Source of the DNA: Comamonas halotolerans
GTDB taxonomy: Bacteria; Pseudomonadota; Gammaproteobacteria; Burkholderiales; Burkholderiaceae_C
Assembly: GCF_030162935.1 (NCBI RefSeq)
Contig: NZ_JASAUZ010000023.1
Location: forward strand, 124,001 to 188,000
Length of the DNA stretch: 64,000 nucleotides
Direction: 5' to 3'
Part shown: piece after piece, positions 24,860 to 33,241 of the stretch
How the letters are laid out: each line of letters begins with the position of its first letter
How positions within the stretch are numbered: the stretch's first letter is position 1
The notes under the pieces: generated by a model
Database searches by the model: none
Seen by the model: only the letters and a program-made list of their open reading frames with translations
Told to the model about the DNA's origin: nothing
Program-made: the position numbers and the translations under genes

Positions 24860-26005
24860 TTACTGGCCAGGCACCTTGCCTTCCACGCCCTTGACGTAGA
24901 AGTTGATACTGCTCAGGAAAGCATCATCTGCCACGGCACCATCGGCCAAAATTTCCTTGCCGTCATTGCTAGTCAGCGGCCCCTTCCAGATTTGCAAAGT
25001 ACCAGCCTTCAAACCGGCCTTGGCTTCTTCCATCTTGGCTTTGACTTCCGCAGGAATGTCTTCGGCAACGGAGACCAAGTCAATGGCACCTTCCTTTACA
25101 CCCCACCATGCACTACCTGTTTGCCAGCTGTTGTTCAGCACATCATTGATGGTCTTGGAGTAATAAGGTTGCCAGTTGATGATGGCCGACCCCAGATGCG
25201 CCTTGGGACCGTAGGCAGTCATGTCCGAGTCCCAGCCAAAAGCACGGACCCCCTTTTCTTCGGCTGTCTTGAGCACGGCAGGCGAGTCTGTATTCTGGAA
25301 CAGAACATCCGCGCCACCGTTAATCAAGCTGGTGGCTGCTTCGGTCTCTTTGGGAGGGCTGAACCATTCATTCACCCACACCACCTTGGTGGTGATGCTT
25401 GGGTTCACGGACTGGGCGCCCAGTGTGAAGGAGTTGATGTTGCGAATCACCTCAGGAATTGGCACCGAACCAACGATGCCCAAGGTGTTGGACTTGGTCA
25501 TGCCGCCAGCAATAATGCCCGCCATGTAAGCACCTTCGTAAGTACGGCTGTCATAGGTGCGCACGTTCTCGGCGGTCTTGTAGCCGGTCGCGTGGTTGAA
25601 CTTCACATCCTTGTACTCAGGCGCAATCTTTTGCAGCGTATCCATGTAACCGAAGGTGGTGCCGAAGATCACCTTGTTGCCCTGGTTGGCCAGATCACGA
25701 AGTACACGCTCTGCATCGGGGCCTTCAGGCACACTTTCCACGAAGGTTGTGACGATCTTGTCGCCGAACTCTTCCTGGATTTTTTTACGTGCCGTGTCGT
25801 GCGCGAACGACCAGCCACCGTCACCCACCGGGCCCACATAGGCAAAAGCCACCTTCAAGGGCTCAGCCTTTGCGGGAGCTTCAGCAGCAGGAGCAGGTGC
25901 TGCAGCAACAGGCTCTTCTTTTTTGCCACATGCAGCCAGGGCAGTGATGGTCAGCGCCGATACGGCAGCCAGTTTGAACATCGAACGTTTGTTCAGATCA
26001 GTCAT
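24860..26005 (-). CDS. BMP-family purine nucleoside-binding lipoprotein (first copy)
   Basis: The 381-residue protein has a lipoprotein signal with lipobox LAAC (Cys26) and an Ala/Pro linker. The BMP (PnrA-like) domain follows, with AFAYVGPVGDGGWSFAHD and the DVLFQNTDSPAVLKTAEE and GWDSDMTAYGP regions near residues 260-300. BMP proteins bind purine nucleosides or related ligands for ABC import. It is a paralogue of the protein at 26344-27495; both have the same layout and length. No permease is between them, so it may share the downstream-encoded transporter with a different ligand range. Confidence 0.88.
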   Translation of the reverse strand: MTDLNKRSMFKLAAVSALTITALAACGKKEEPVAAAPAPAAEAPAKAEPLKVAFAYVGPVGDGGWSFAHDTARKKIQEEFGDKIVTTFVESVPEGPDAERVLRDLANQGNKVIFGTTFGYMDTLQKIAPEYKDVKFNHATGYKTAENVRTYDSRTYEGAYMAGIIAGGMTKSNTLGIVGSVPIPEVIRNINSFTLGAQSVNPSITTKVVWVNEWFSPPKETEAATSLINGGADVLFQNTDSPAVLKTAEEKGVRAFGWDSDMTAYGPKAHLGSAIINWQPYYSKTINDVLNNSWQTGSAWWGVKEGAIDLVSVAEDIPAEVKAKMEEAKAGLKAGTLQIWKGPLTSNDGKEILADGAVADDAFLSSINFYVKGVEGKVPGQ

Positions 26006-26343
26006 GGGTCATCCTTAAGGATCGGAAAATAAGCAAACCACTGCAGCAACACTGCATCCGGCTTTTGCCAGCGCTTGCTGCAACCATTGCCAAATGGCGT
26101 GATGGTTGCACAAAACCAGTGCAATTTTGACAACAATCATCCCAGCGCAGCAGTTTCAGTAGGTGCAAATTCATACCCAGCCTCCATTCGGAATGCTGTG
26201 GACAGCACTTGCCGCAAGATGTATGCCATTGCGCACGCAGCAGCGGTATACCGCACGCCATTTGGCTATGCAACAAAAAGGCCTCCGTCTCACGGGAGGC
26301 CTTGCGCAGCGACGGGGTTTATTCCATCGCTGACTTTACGCAA
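26006..26343. other. Intergenic region between the two BMP genes
   Basis: The 338 bases contain a leftward terminator next to the second BMP gene. They also hold a 12-base perfect palindrome GCGGTATACCGC (26243-26254) and a TGTATGCC at 26220-26227, about 215-250 bases upstream of the first BMP start. No gene is supportable. The first BMP gene therefore probably has its own promoter here. Confidence 0.5.
26275..26303 (-). terminator. Intrinsic terminator after the second BMP gene
   Basis: Stem AGGCCTCC/GGAGGCCT with a run of five T on the minus strand, 40 bases after the stop of the BMP gene at 26344. It ends the transporter transcript. Confidence 0.8.
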
Positions 26344-27495
26344 TTACTTTGCGCCGGGTACGGTGCCTTCGACACCATCCACATAGAACTTGATACTGGT
26401 GATGAAGGCCATGTCTGCCACTTCACCTTCAGCCAGCAATTGCTTGCCGGTATTGTCTTTCAAAGGGCCCTTCCAGATCTGGAAGCTGCCATCCTTGAGG
26501 CCTTGGCGCACTTGCTCGACCTTGTCCTTGATCTCTTGCGGCACTTCGTCCGAGATCTTGACCAGATCCATTGCACCTTCCTTGACACCCCACCAGAAGT
26601 TCTGACCGTTTTCCACCTTGCCGTCCAGTGCATCCTGCACCACCTTGGTGTAGTAAGGCGTCCAGTCGATCACGGCAGAGCCCAGGTGCGCCTTGGGCGC
26701 ATAAGCGCTCATATCACCATCCTTGCCAAAGGCATAGGCACCACGCTCTTCAGCGGTCTTGAGCACGGCCGGAGAGTTCGTGTTCTGGTACATCACATCC
26801 ACGCCACCATTGATCAGGCTGTTGGCCGCTTCAGCTTCTTGTGGGGGGCTGAACCAGGAATTCACCCACACCACCTTGGCCTTGATGGAAGGATCCACGC
26901 TTTGGGCGCCCAGCACAAAGGAGTTGATATTGCGCACCACCTCCGGAATTGGCACCGAAGCCACAACACCCACAGTCTTGGTCTTGCTCATCGCACCAGC
27001 CACGATACCGGCCATGTACGCACCTTCGAAGGTCTTGGCATCGTAAGTGGCACTATTGGCAGCTTGCTTGTAGCCCGTTGCGTGCTGGAAGTTCACACCA
27101 CTCAGCTCTGGCGCCACCTTTTGCACATATTCCTGATAGCCGAAGCTGGTTGCGAAGATCAGCTTGTTGCCCTGTGCCGCCATATCACGCATCACACGCT
27201 CAGAATCCGGCCCCTCTGCCACGCTTTCCACAAAGGAAGTCTCGATCTTGTCGCCAAACTTCTCTTGCACAGCCTTGCGCCCCAGTTCGTGCTGGAAAGT
27301 CCAGCCACCGTCACCGATGGGGCTGACATAGACAAAGCCGACCTTCAAGGGCTCGGCTTTGGCTGGTGCTTCAGCAGCAGGTGCCGCTGGCGCCTGTGCA
27401 GCTTCTTCCTTTTTACCGCAAGCAGCGAGAGTGGCAACGGTGATGGCCGACAGCGCCACCATCTTCAGCACGGTGCGTTTGTGCAGTTGGGACAT
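26344..27495 (-). CDS. BMP-family purine nucleoside-binding lipoprotein (second copy)
   Basis: The 383-residue protein has lipobox LAAC with Cys26 and the BMP domain (KVGFVYVSPIGDGGWTFQHE). It is closely similar to the first copy along its full length, so the pair arose by duplication. It follows the two permease genes and is the likely partner of the ABC transporter encoded upstream (27597-31181). A hairpin with a T-run lies between the permease and this gene, so a separate promoter or processing step is likely. Confidence 0.88.
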   Translation of the reverse strand: MSQLHKRTVLKMVALSAITVATLAACGKKEEAAQAPAAPAAEAPAKAEPLKVGFVYVSPIGDGGWTFQHELGRKAVQEKFGDKIETSFVESVAEGPDSERVMRDMAAQGNKLIFATSFGYQEYVQKVAPELSGVNFQHATGYKQAANSATYDAKTFEGAYMAGIVAGAMSKTKTVGVVASVPIPEVVRNINSFVLGAQSVDPSIKAKVVWVNSWFSPPQEAEAANSLINGGVDVMYQNTNSPAVLKTAEERGAYAFGKDGDMSAYAPKAHLGSAVIDWTPYYTKVVQDALDGKVENGQNFWWGVKEGAMDLVKISDEVPQEIKDKVEQVRQGLKDGSFQIWKGPLKDNTGKQLLAEGEVADMAFITSIKFYVDGVEGTVPGAK

Positions 27496-27518
27496 GGATA
27501 TTTCCTCGACGTGGATGT

Positions 27519-27547
27519 AAAAAAAGGCGGACCTGGAAAGCCCGCCT
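27519..27547 (-). terminator. Terminator-like hairpin between permease and BMP genes
   Basis: On the minus strand, AGGCGG/CCGCCT arms flank a short loop and end in seven T. It lies upstream of the second BMP start at 27495. It may limit read-through from the permease genes or stabilise the 3' end of their message. Confidence 0.7.
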
Positions 27548-27596
27548 CGCGCTGCCTCGGCTTCTTATGCAGAGCACAGCGCCATGGTTGGAACTC

Positions 27597-28517
27597 TCAA
27601 GAACCTGGGTAAAACGGCTTTCCAAGCGAAGCCGGCATATTCGCACGAATCCAGGCTGGATTGCGCGAAATCAGCACCAAAACGACGATCGTCGCCACAT
27701 ACGGGAGCATGCTGAGCAACTGGCTCGCGATATGCACACCCGAGGCTTGCAGGTGAAACTGCAGCATGGTCACACCGCCAAAAAGGTAGGCTCCCAGCAA
27801 AATCCGTGTGGGGCGCCACGTTGCAAACGTGGTCAGCGCCAGTGCAATCCAGCCCCGGCCTGCAACCATGCCCTCCACCCACAGCGGGGTGTAGACGGTC
27901 GACACATAAGCTCCTGCCAGACCGCACAAGGCACCACCGGCCATGACTGCACCCAGACGGATCAGGCGTACGTTGTAACCCAGCGCATGCGCGGACTCCG
28001 GCGACTCCCCCACCGAACGCAGCACCAGGCCCGCGCGGGTGCGATACAAAAAGTACACCAGCAAAGCCGCAATGATGATGGCGCCATACACCAACGGATG
28101 ATGACGGAACAATGCGGGGCCCAACACAGGAATGTCCGCCAGGAAGGGGATTTCAAACTTCGGTGATTCAGGCATCTTGGCCTGCACATAGTTAAGGCCA
28201 GCAAACGCCGAGAAACCACCGCCAAACAGACTCAAGGCCAGGCCGGTAGCCGACTGGTTGGTGTTGAGCCAGATCACCAGCACACCAAACACCGCAGCCA
28301 GCAGAGCACCGGCACCCATGCCCGCCAAAAAGCCCATCCAGGTACTACCGGTGTGCACCACAGCGGCAAAACCTGCCAGTGCTGCACACAGCATCATGCC
28401 CTCGGCCCCCAGATTGATCACACCGGCTTTTTCGTTGATCAGCAAACCCAAGGCTGCCAGAGCCAGTACCGTGCCGGCACTCAGCGTCGAAGCAAACAGC
28501 AATGCATACGCGTCCAT
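27597..28517 (-). CDS. ABC nucleoside transporter permease (second subunit)
   Basis: The 306-residue multi-pass protein begins MDAYALLFASTLSAGTVLAL. It carries the branched family signature INEKAGVINLGAEGMMLCAA and ends NPAWIRANMPASLGKPFYPGS. It is the RbsC/BMP-type second permease. The start at 28517 overlaps the stop of the first permease, so the two are coupled. Confidence 0.9.
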   Translation of the reverse strand: MDAYALLFASTLSAGTVLALAALGLLINEKAGVINLGAEGMMLCAALAGFAAVVHTGSTWMGFLAGMGAGALLAAVFGVLVIWLNTNQSATGLALSLFGGGFSAFAGLNYVQAKMPESPKFEIPFLADIPVLGPALFRHHPLVYGAIIIAALLVYFLYRTRAGLVLRSVGESPESAHALGYNVRLIRLGAVMAGGALCGLAGAYVSTVYTPLWVEGMVAGRGWIALALTTFATWRPTRILLGAYLFGGVTMLQFHLQASGVHIASQLLSMLPYVATIVVLVLISRNPAWIRANMPASLGKPFYPGS

Positions 28518-29599
28518 TACTGGGCTCCCTTCACTACAGGCTTGGAAGCCACCCAACGTACACGGTAGGCAATCAAAGTGTCACAAGCGAGCAGCGTAAA
28601 CAGCAGCAACCCCTGGAACACCCCCGTCAAAGACTTGGGCAAGCCCAGGCGCGATTGCGCCAGCTCGCCACCGATATAGAACATGCTCATCAAAATGGCC
28701 GAAAAAATCATTCCAACGGGGTGCAATCGGCCCACAAAGGCCACGATGATGGCCGCAAAGCCATAGCCTGCGGGTACATAGGGGGTGAGTTGACCGATAG
28801 GACCTGCCACCTCCAGCGCACCCGCCAATCCGGCTGCGCCACCAGAGATCAGCAATGCAGTCCACAGCGCACGGCGCGAAGAAAAGCCCGCATAACGTGC
28901 TGCAGCCGGTGCCATACCGCCAACCTGCTGCGCAAAACCCGCCTTGGTGCGGAACAGGAAAATCCACAAGGCCGCTGCACCTGCCAATGCCAGCAGCGTA
29001 CCGATGTGCACACGTGTGCCAGCAATCAGCTTGGGAATCTGGGTGACGCTGTCAAAAGTTTTGGACTGCGGGAAGTTGTAGCCCATGGGGTCCTTCCAAG
29101 GACCATAGACCAGATAGCCCAGCACCAGCGTGCCGACGTACACCAGCATCAGGCTCACCAGAATCTCATTGGCGTTGAACTTGTCACGCAGGAAGGCAAC
29201 AATGCCCGCCCAGACCATGCCACCCAGCACCCCGGCCAGCAAAATGGCAGGAATGATCCAGGGGCCTGTGTTCTGATCGGCCAGCAGCGCCACGCCGCCC
29301 GCTGTCACCGCACCAATCACGAACTGACCTTCGGCACCGATGTTCCAGATGTTTGAGCGAAAGCACACCGACAGACCCAAAGCGATCAGCAACAAGGGCG
29401 TGGCCTTCATCACCAGCTCACCCAGGGCGTAAGAGGTCTTGATAGGTTCCCAGAAGAAGGCTTGCAAGCCCCTGACGGGGTCTTTGCCCAGCGCGATGAA
29501 CAAGGCAACACCAATGGCCACGGTGATCAACAGCGCCAGAATGGGCGCGCCATAGGTCCAGAACTTGGAGACCTGTGGACGAGGTTCAAGCTTAAACAT
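28517..29599 (-). CDS. ABC nucleoside transporter permease (first subunit)
   Basis: The 360-residue permease begins MFKLEPRPQVSKFWTYGA at the ATG at 29599, a few bases inside the end of the ATPase gene. It contains the FRSNIWNIGAEGQFVIGAVT segment typical of BMP-associated permeases and about eight to ten membrane helices. The next permease starts at its stop codon. The frame is open further upstream, but that part lies inside the ATPase gene and has no ribosome site. Confidence 0.9.
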   Translation of the reverse strand: MFKLEPRPQVSKFWTYGAPILALLITVAIGVALFIALGKDPVRGLQAFFWEPIKTSYALGELVMKATPLLLIALGLSVCFRSNIWNIGAEGQFVIGAVTAGGVALLADQNTGPWIIPAILLAGVLGGMVWAGIVAFLRDKFNANEILVSLMLVYVGTLVLGYLVYGPWKDPMGYNFPQSKTFDSVTQIPKLIAGTRVHIGTLLALAGAAALWIFLFRTKAGFAQQVGGMAPAAARYAGFSSRRALWTALLISGGAAGLAGALEVAGPIGQLTPYVPAGYGFAAIIVAFVGRLHPVGMIFSAILMSMFYIGGELAQSRLGLPKSLTGVFQGLLLFTLLACDTLIAYRVRWVASKPVVKGAQ

Positions 29600-31181
29600 G
29601 CTGTGCGCTTCCCTTATCTGCTTCGACTTGCGCCAGGTGCTGCTGCACATCGGCATTCCACAAACCACTCATCCACTCACCCACCAATTGCAGCGTGGCG
29701 TCTGCGCGCTTGAGCGATGGGCTCAATTGCCCCCTGGCCACCACATGCAAACGATCACAGATTTCAAACAGTTCATCCAGCTCTTCACTGAGTACCAGTA
29801 CTGCGCATCCCGCATCACGCAGCGCCAGAATTTCTCCGCGGATTTGTGCGGCTGCGCCCACATCCACCCCCCAGGTGGGTTGAGAAACGATCAGCAGCTT
29901 GGGTTTGGCGTCAATCTCACGACCCACGATGAACTTTTGCAGATTGCCGCCAGACAGCGACTTGGCCAGAGAATTCGGACCTCCGGCTTTCACGCCAAAG
30001 CGCTTGATGATGTCTGTAGCATGGGCCTCCAGCTTGCTGATGCTCAGCCAGCCCCCCTTGCCCACGGCATCATCACGTGTGAGCAACATGTTGTGCGCCA
30101 GACCCATGGTCGGCACCGCACCTCTGCCCAGACGCTCTTCAGGAACGAAATGCAAGCCCAGCGCGCGGCGCTGCTTGGGATTCAGGCGTCCTGCAGCCTG
30201 CCCCGTGACGTAGATCATCTGGGCATCCGCACGTGTGTCTTCCCCTGACAGCGCATACAGCAGCTCTTGCTGACCATTGCCCGACACGCCGGCAATGCCT
30301 ACAACTTCACCAGCACGCACTTCAAACTGCATGTCGATCAGATCCACCCCGAACTGATCCTGCTTTTTCAAGGTCAGGCCACTGACATGCAGCACAGTGT
30401 CACCGGTTTGCACCTCACGGTACTGCAACGCCGGAGGCTCGGCACCAATCATCAAACGCGACAGCGATGCATTGCTCTCTTGCTGAGGATTGCAGTAGCC
30501 GGTGACCTTACCACCACGCAGCACGGTACATGCCGTGCACAGCTCACGGATTTCGTGCAGCTTGTGGCTTATGTAAAGAATGGAGCAGCCTTCGGATGCC
30601 AGCTTTTTGAGCACCACGAACAGCTTCTCCACTGCTTGCGGAGTCAGCACCGAAGTGGGTTCGTCCAGAATCAGCACACGCGGATCCGTCAGCAAGGCTC
30701 GGATGATTTCCACGCGCTGCATCTCGCCCACCGACAAGGTGTGCACGGGCCGGGATGGATCGATATCCATACCGTACTCCGCACCCTTGGCTTCGATGCG
30801 CGCAGTCACCTCCGCCAAGGTCATGCTTTTGTCCAGCCCCAGCCAGACGTTCTCTGCCACAGTCAGCGTGTCAAACAGACTGAAGTGCTGGAACACCATC
30901 GCAATGCCGAGCTGACGCGCCTCTTGGGGATTGCGGATATGGACAGGCTTGCCATCAAACAGCACCTGACCTTCATCAGGCTTGACGGTGCCATAAATGA
31001 TTTTCATCAGCGTGGACTTGCCCGCGCCGTTCTCACCCAATACGGCGTGCACTTCACCTGGCAGCACAGTCAGCGATACCCCGTCATTGGCCACCACGGC
31101 CGGATATCGCTTGGTAATGCCCACCAGTTGCAGACGCGGTGGCGCTTCACCGGGTTGGGGGATGGATTGAGGGGAATTCAT
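29592..31181 (-). CDS. ABC nucleoside transporter ATPase (two nucleotide-binding domains)
   Basis: The 529-residue protein has two ABC cassettes like RbsA/MglA. The first has Walker A GENGAGKST (near 50-58), signature LSVGEMQRVEI and Walker B LILDEPTSVLTP. The second has a degenerate Walker A (GVSGNGQQELLYAL) and signature SGGNLQKFIVGRE. It is the first gene of the transporter operon. The product powers import of nucleosides bound by the BMP lipoproteins. Confidence 0.92.
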   Translation of the reverse strand: MNSPQSIPQPGEAPPRLQLVGITKRYPAVVANDGVSLTVLPGEVHAVLGENGAGKSTLMKIIYGTVKPDEGQVLFDGKPVHIRNPQEARQLGIAMVFQHFSLFDTLTVAENVWLGLDKSMTLAEVTARIEAKGAEYGMDIDPSRPVHTLSVGEMQRVEIIRALLTDPRVLILDEPTSVLTPQAVEKLFVVLKKLASEGCSILYISHKLHEIRELCTACTVLRGGKVTGYCNPQQESNASLSRLMIGAEPPALQYREVQTGDTVLHVSGLTLKKQDQFGVDLIDMQFEVRAGEVVGIAGVSGNGQQELLYALSGEDTRADAQMIYVTGQAAGRLNPKQRRALGLHFVPEERLGRGAVPTMGLAHNMLLTRDDAVGKGGWLSISKLEAHATDIIKRFGVKAGGPNSLAKSLSGGNLQKFIVGREIDAKPKLLIVSQPTWGVDVGAAAQIRGEILALRDAGCAVLVLSEELDELFEICDRLHVVARGQLSPSLKRADATLQLVGEWMSGLWNADVQQHLAQVEADKGSAQHV

Positions 31182-31267
31182 GCGCGAATTTTCTCAGTTT
31201 CAATAAAAAATCTTGTGAACAAAAACTGCTAACCCGCAGCTTCAACTTGGTCTATTTGCTATTTGTT

Positions 31268-32191
31268 TCATAGCTGCATAGCAGTGTGTTTAACAGCATC
31301 ACGCAACCATGCACCGGCACTGGAATGGTGCGTTCGGTCGTGCCACAACTGGTAATAGCGCATTTGTGGCAGAGGCACTGGAGGCTCCAAAATCGCCAAA
31401 GGCAGCTGTGCGGCATAACGCTCGCAAAACTGCCTTCCCGTAGTCAGCACTAGCAAACTCGATGCCACCATCTGTGGCATCAAGCCAAAATGCGCACAGC
31501 GCACGGCAATGTTGCGGCGCATGCCTTGCGCATTCAATGCTTCATCAATGACACCTTTGGCGCCAGGGTGCGTCGGCATGGGCGCTATGTGTTCGGCATC
31601 CAGCCATTCCTGGGCACTCCATCCTCGGCGTACTGCGGGGTGACCCTGACTGACCAAGCACACGGTGTCATCGGCAAACAACTGGGCCATGCGCAACTCT
31701 GCAGGCGGCTGGGGCCAATTGCCAATCACCACATCCACATCGCCATGCGCCAGCTGACCGTTGTAGTCCACGTCATGGCTCAGCGCCATGATCTCCACAG
31801 TACATAGCGGCGCATGCTTTTTCAGATAAGCCACCAGCTTGGGCAGAAACTGCGGATCCAGATAATCACTTGCTGCTATGCGAAAGACGCGCGATGCGCT
31901 GCGCGGATCGAACGAGCGCGCTTCAATAAACAGGTTCTCGGCCGCTTGCAAGATCGCCGCAGATGGCTCCAGCATGCGCAGCGCCGCATCAGTAGGCTGC
32001 ATGCCACTGCCCGAGCGCACCAAAATCGGATCACCCGATAAATCGCGCAGACGCTTGAGCGCTGTAGAAACCGCTGGCTGGTGCATGCCAAGGCGCACCG
32101 CTGCACGCGAAACGCTGCGTTCGGCAATGACCGTATGCAGCACGCGAATCAGGTGCAGATCGATTTTTTCGAAAGGCGTGGTTTCTCGCAT
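31268..32191 (-). CDS. LysR-family transcriptional regulator
   Basis: The ATG at 32191 gives 307 residues: an N-terminal winged HTH (LHLIRVLHTVIAERSVSRA...PAVSTALKRLRDLSGDPILVR), then a type-2 periplasmic-fold effector domain (IAASDYLDPQFLPKLVAYL and after). It sits upstream of the transporter ATPase on the same strand with an 86-base gap, so it may control it or be co-transcribed. Most LysR regulators act on a divergent gene; here none is divergent. Confidence 0.85.
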   Translation of the reverse strand: MRETTPFEKIDLHLIRVLHTVIAERSVSRAAVRLGMHQPAVSTALKRLRDLSGDPILVRSGSGMQPTDAALRMLEPSAAILQAAENLFIEARSFDPRSASRVFRIAASDYLDPQFLPKLVAYLKKHAPLCTVEIMALSHDVDYNGQLAHGDVDVVIGNWPQPPAELRMAQLFADDTVCLVSQGHPAVRRGWSAQEWLDAEHIAPMPTHPGAKGVIDEALNAQGMRRNIAVRCAHFGLMPQMVASSLLVLTTGRQFCERYAAQLPLAILEPPVPLPQMRYYQLWHDRTHHSSAGAWLRDAVKHTAMQL

Positions 32192-32266
32192 GAAAGAAAT
32201 AAGGGCCGCGATTGCGACCCAGTATGCCAAGGCTCGGATGCCACGAGGGCAGGGATTATTCGGAGG

Positions 32267-33061
32267 TTAATGCTGCTGCACAGCTTCACCCGTCAATGCA
32301 GCTTCATCCAATCGCGCTTGCCAGTACGCCAGACGGGCGTTGTGGCGAGCCATGATGGCTGCATCGATCACTTCTTTGTGGATGTCGGAATAGTCTTCCA
32401 GCTCATCTACCAATTTCAGCATCTTGCGTTCCATCTTGGACATCTGCTCCATCAGCTCATCTTCCGGCGTCTTCTCCGTGCGCAATGGGTTGGCCAATAC
32501 GGCCAGCAGCTTGCTACTTTTACTCGGATCAGTCGTCCCCAGGGCCCGACATGCACCGTCGTATTCCGCACGAATACTGTTGAACTCTTCCATGCGCTCA
32601 TTGAAGCCCTCGCTAAGCACGGCCTTCAAATCGGTTTCAGCTTGCAAATAGGCTGCATGGCAACGTTGCACTTCGCTTTCGCGCTGCAACCGCTCCTTGC
32701 GGGTGCGCGGACCTTCCAGCCGAAACAGCATTGCGAAGATCAGTACGGCAGCAGCGCCATACCATAGCAACCAGTTTGTCGGAACGTGAAAACCTCCCCA
32801 AGCTAGCGCCGCAGTACCCGCCCAGGCTCCCATATAAATGAGCTGACTTTCCCAGCGCACTTCTCGTGGCACTGGAATAGGCGCCAGTTTGACCAAGGCG
32901 TGAAATTGCTGTGGCTCTTTGGCTTGGGGAGCCTGGAGCTTGGCGACGCGCTCGGAAACTTCGTCAATATGAAACTCAGGAGGTTCCGATTCAGGCTGAG
33001 CAGATGCAGACCAGAACTTGAGGGAGCTTTTGGCACGACGCAAGAAATTAGAAAAGCTCAT
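32267..33061 (-). CDS. Membrane protein of unknown function
   Basis: Starting at 33061 the protein has 264 residues: a basic N-terminus (MSFSNFLRRAKSSLKFW), a Pro/Glu-rich region, two adjacent membrane helices (about 90-130), then a long charged helix region (TRKERLQRESEVQR...) with coiled-coil character, ending in VQQH. I do not recognise a family. It lies between the LysR gene and the divergent xdhA, whose promoter region it borders. Confidence 0.6.
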   Translation of the reverse strand: MSFSNFLRRAKSSLKFWSASAQPESEPPEFHIDEVSERVAKLQAPQAKEPQQFHALVKLAPIPVPREVRWESQLIYMGAWAGTAALAWGGFHVPTNWLLWYGAAAVLIFAMLFRLEGPRTRKERLQRESEVQRCHAAYLQAETDLKAVLSEGFNERMEEFNSIRAEYDGACRALGTTDPSKSSKLLAVLANPLRTEKTPEDELMEQMSKMERKMLKLVDELEDYSDIHKEVIDAAIMARHNARLAYWQARLDEAALTGEAVQQH

Positions 33062-33154
33062 GTTGCGGCAAAAGTTCCAAGAAGACAGGTCATAGAGTTT
33101 AACAATCACAAGCAAGGCACCCACCTAGCTTGCACGGAAGTTGCTTACAGAACG

Positions 33155-33162
33155 TGTATACA
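33155..33162. promoter_or_regulatory. Candidate purine-regulon operator upstream of xdhA (TGTATACA)
   Basis: The palindromic octamer lies about 80 bases upstream of the xdhA start. The same octamer or its TGTATGCA variant lies upstream of five other transcription units in the window. The half-sites GT..AC fit the binding style of FCD-type GntR repressors. Confidence 0.6.
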
Positions 33163-33241
33163 GATTGCAGCCTATAGATCGACACCTACATGGACACCGA
33201 CTTTATTGCTGTAAACGCATGAACTGCATATGGAAGTCTAT

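Noticed and set aside
26209-27612. Open frame of 467 codons opposite the second BMP gene, and similar frames opposite the Rieske and first BMP genes
   Set aside because: Rich in His, Leu and Arg with no family features, fully antisense to well supported genes.
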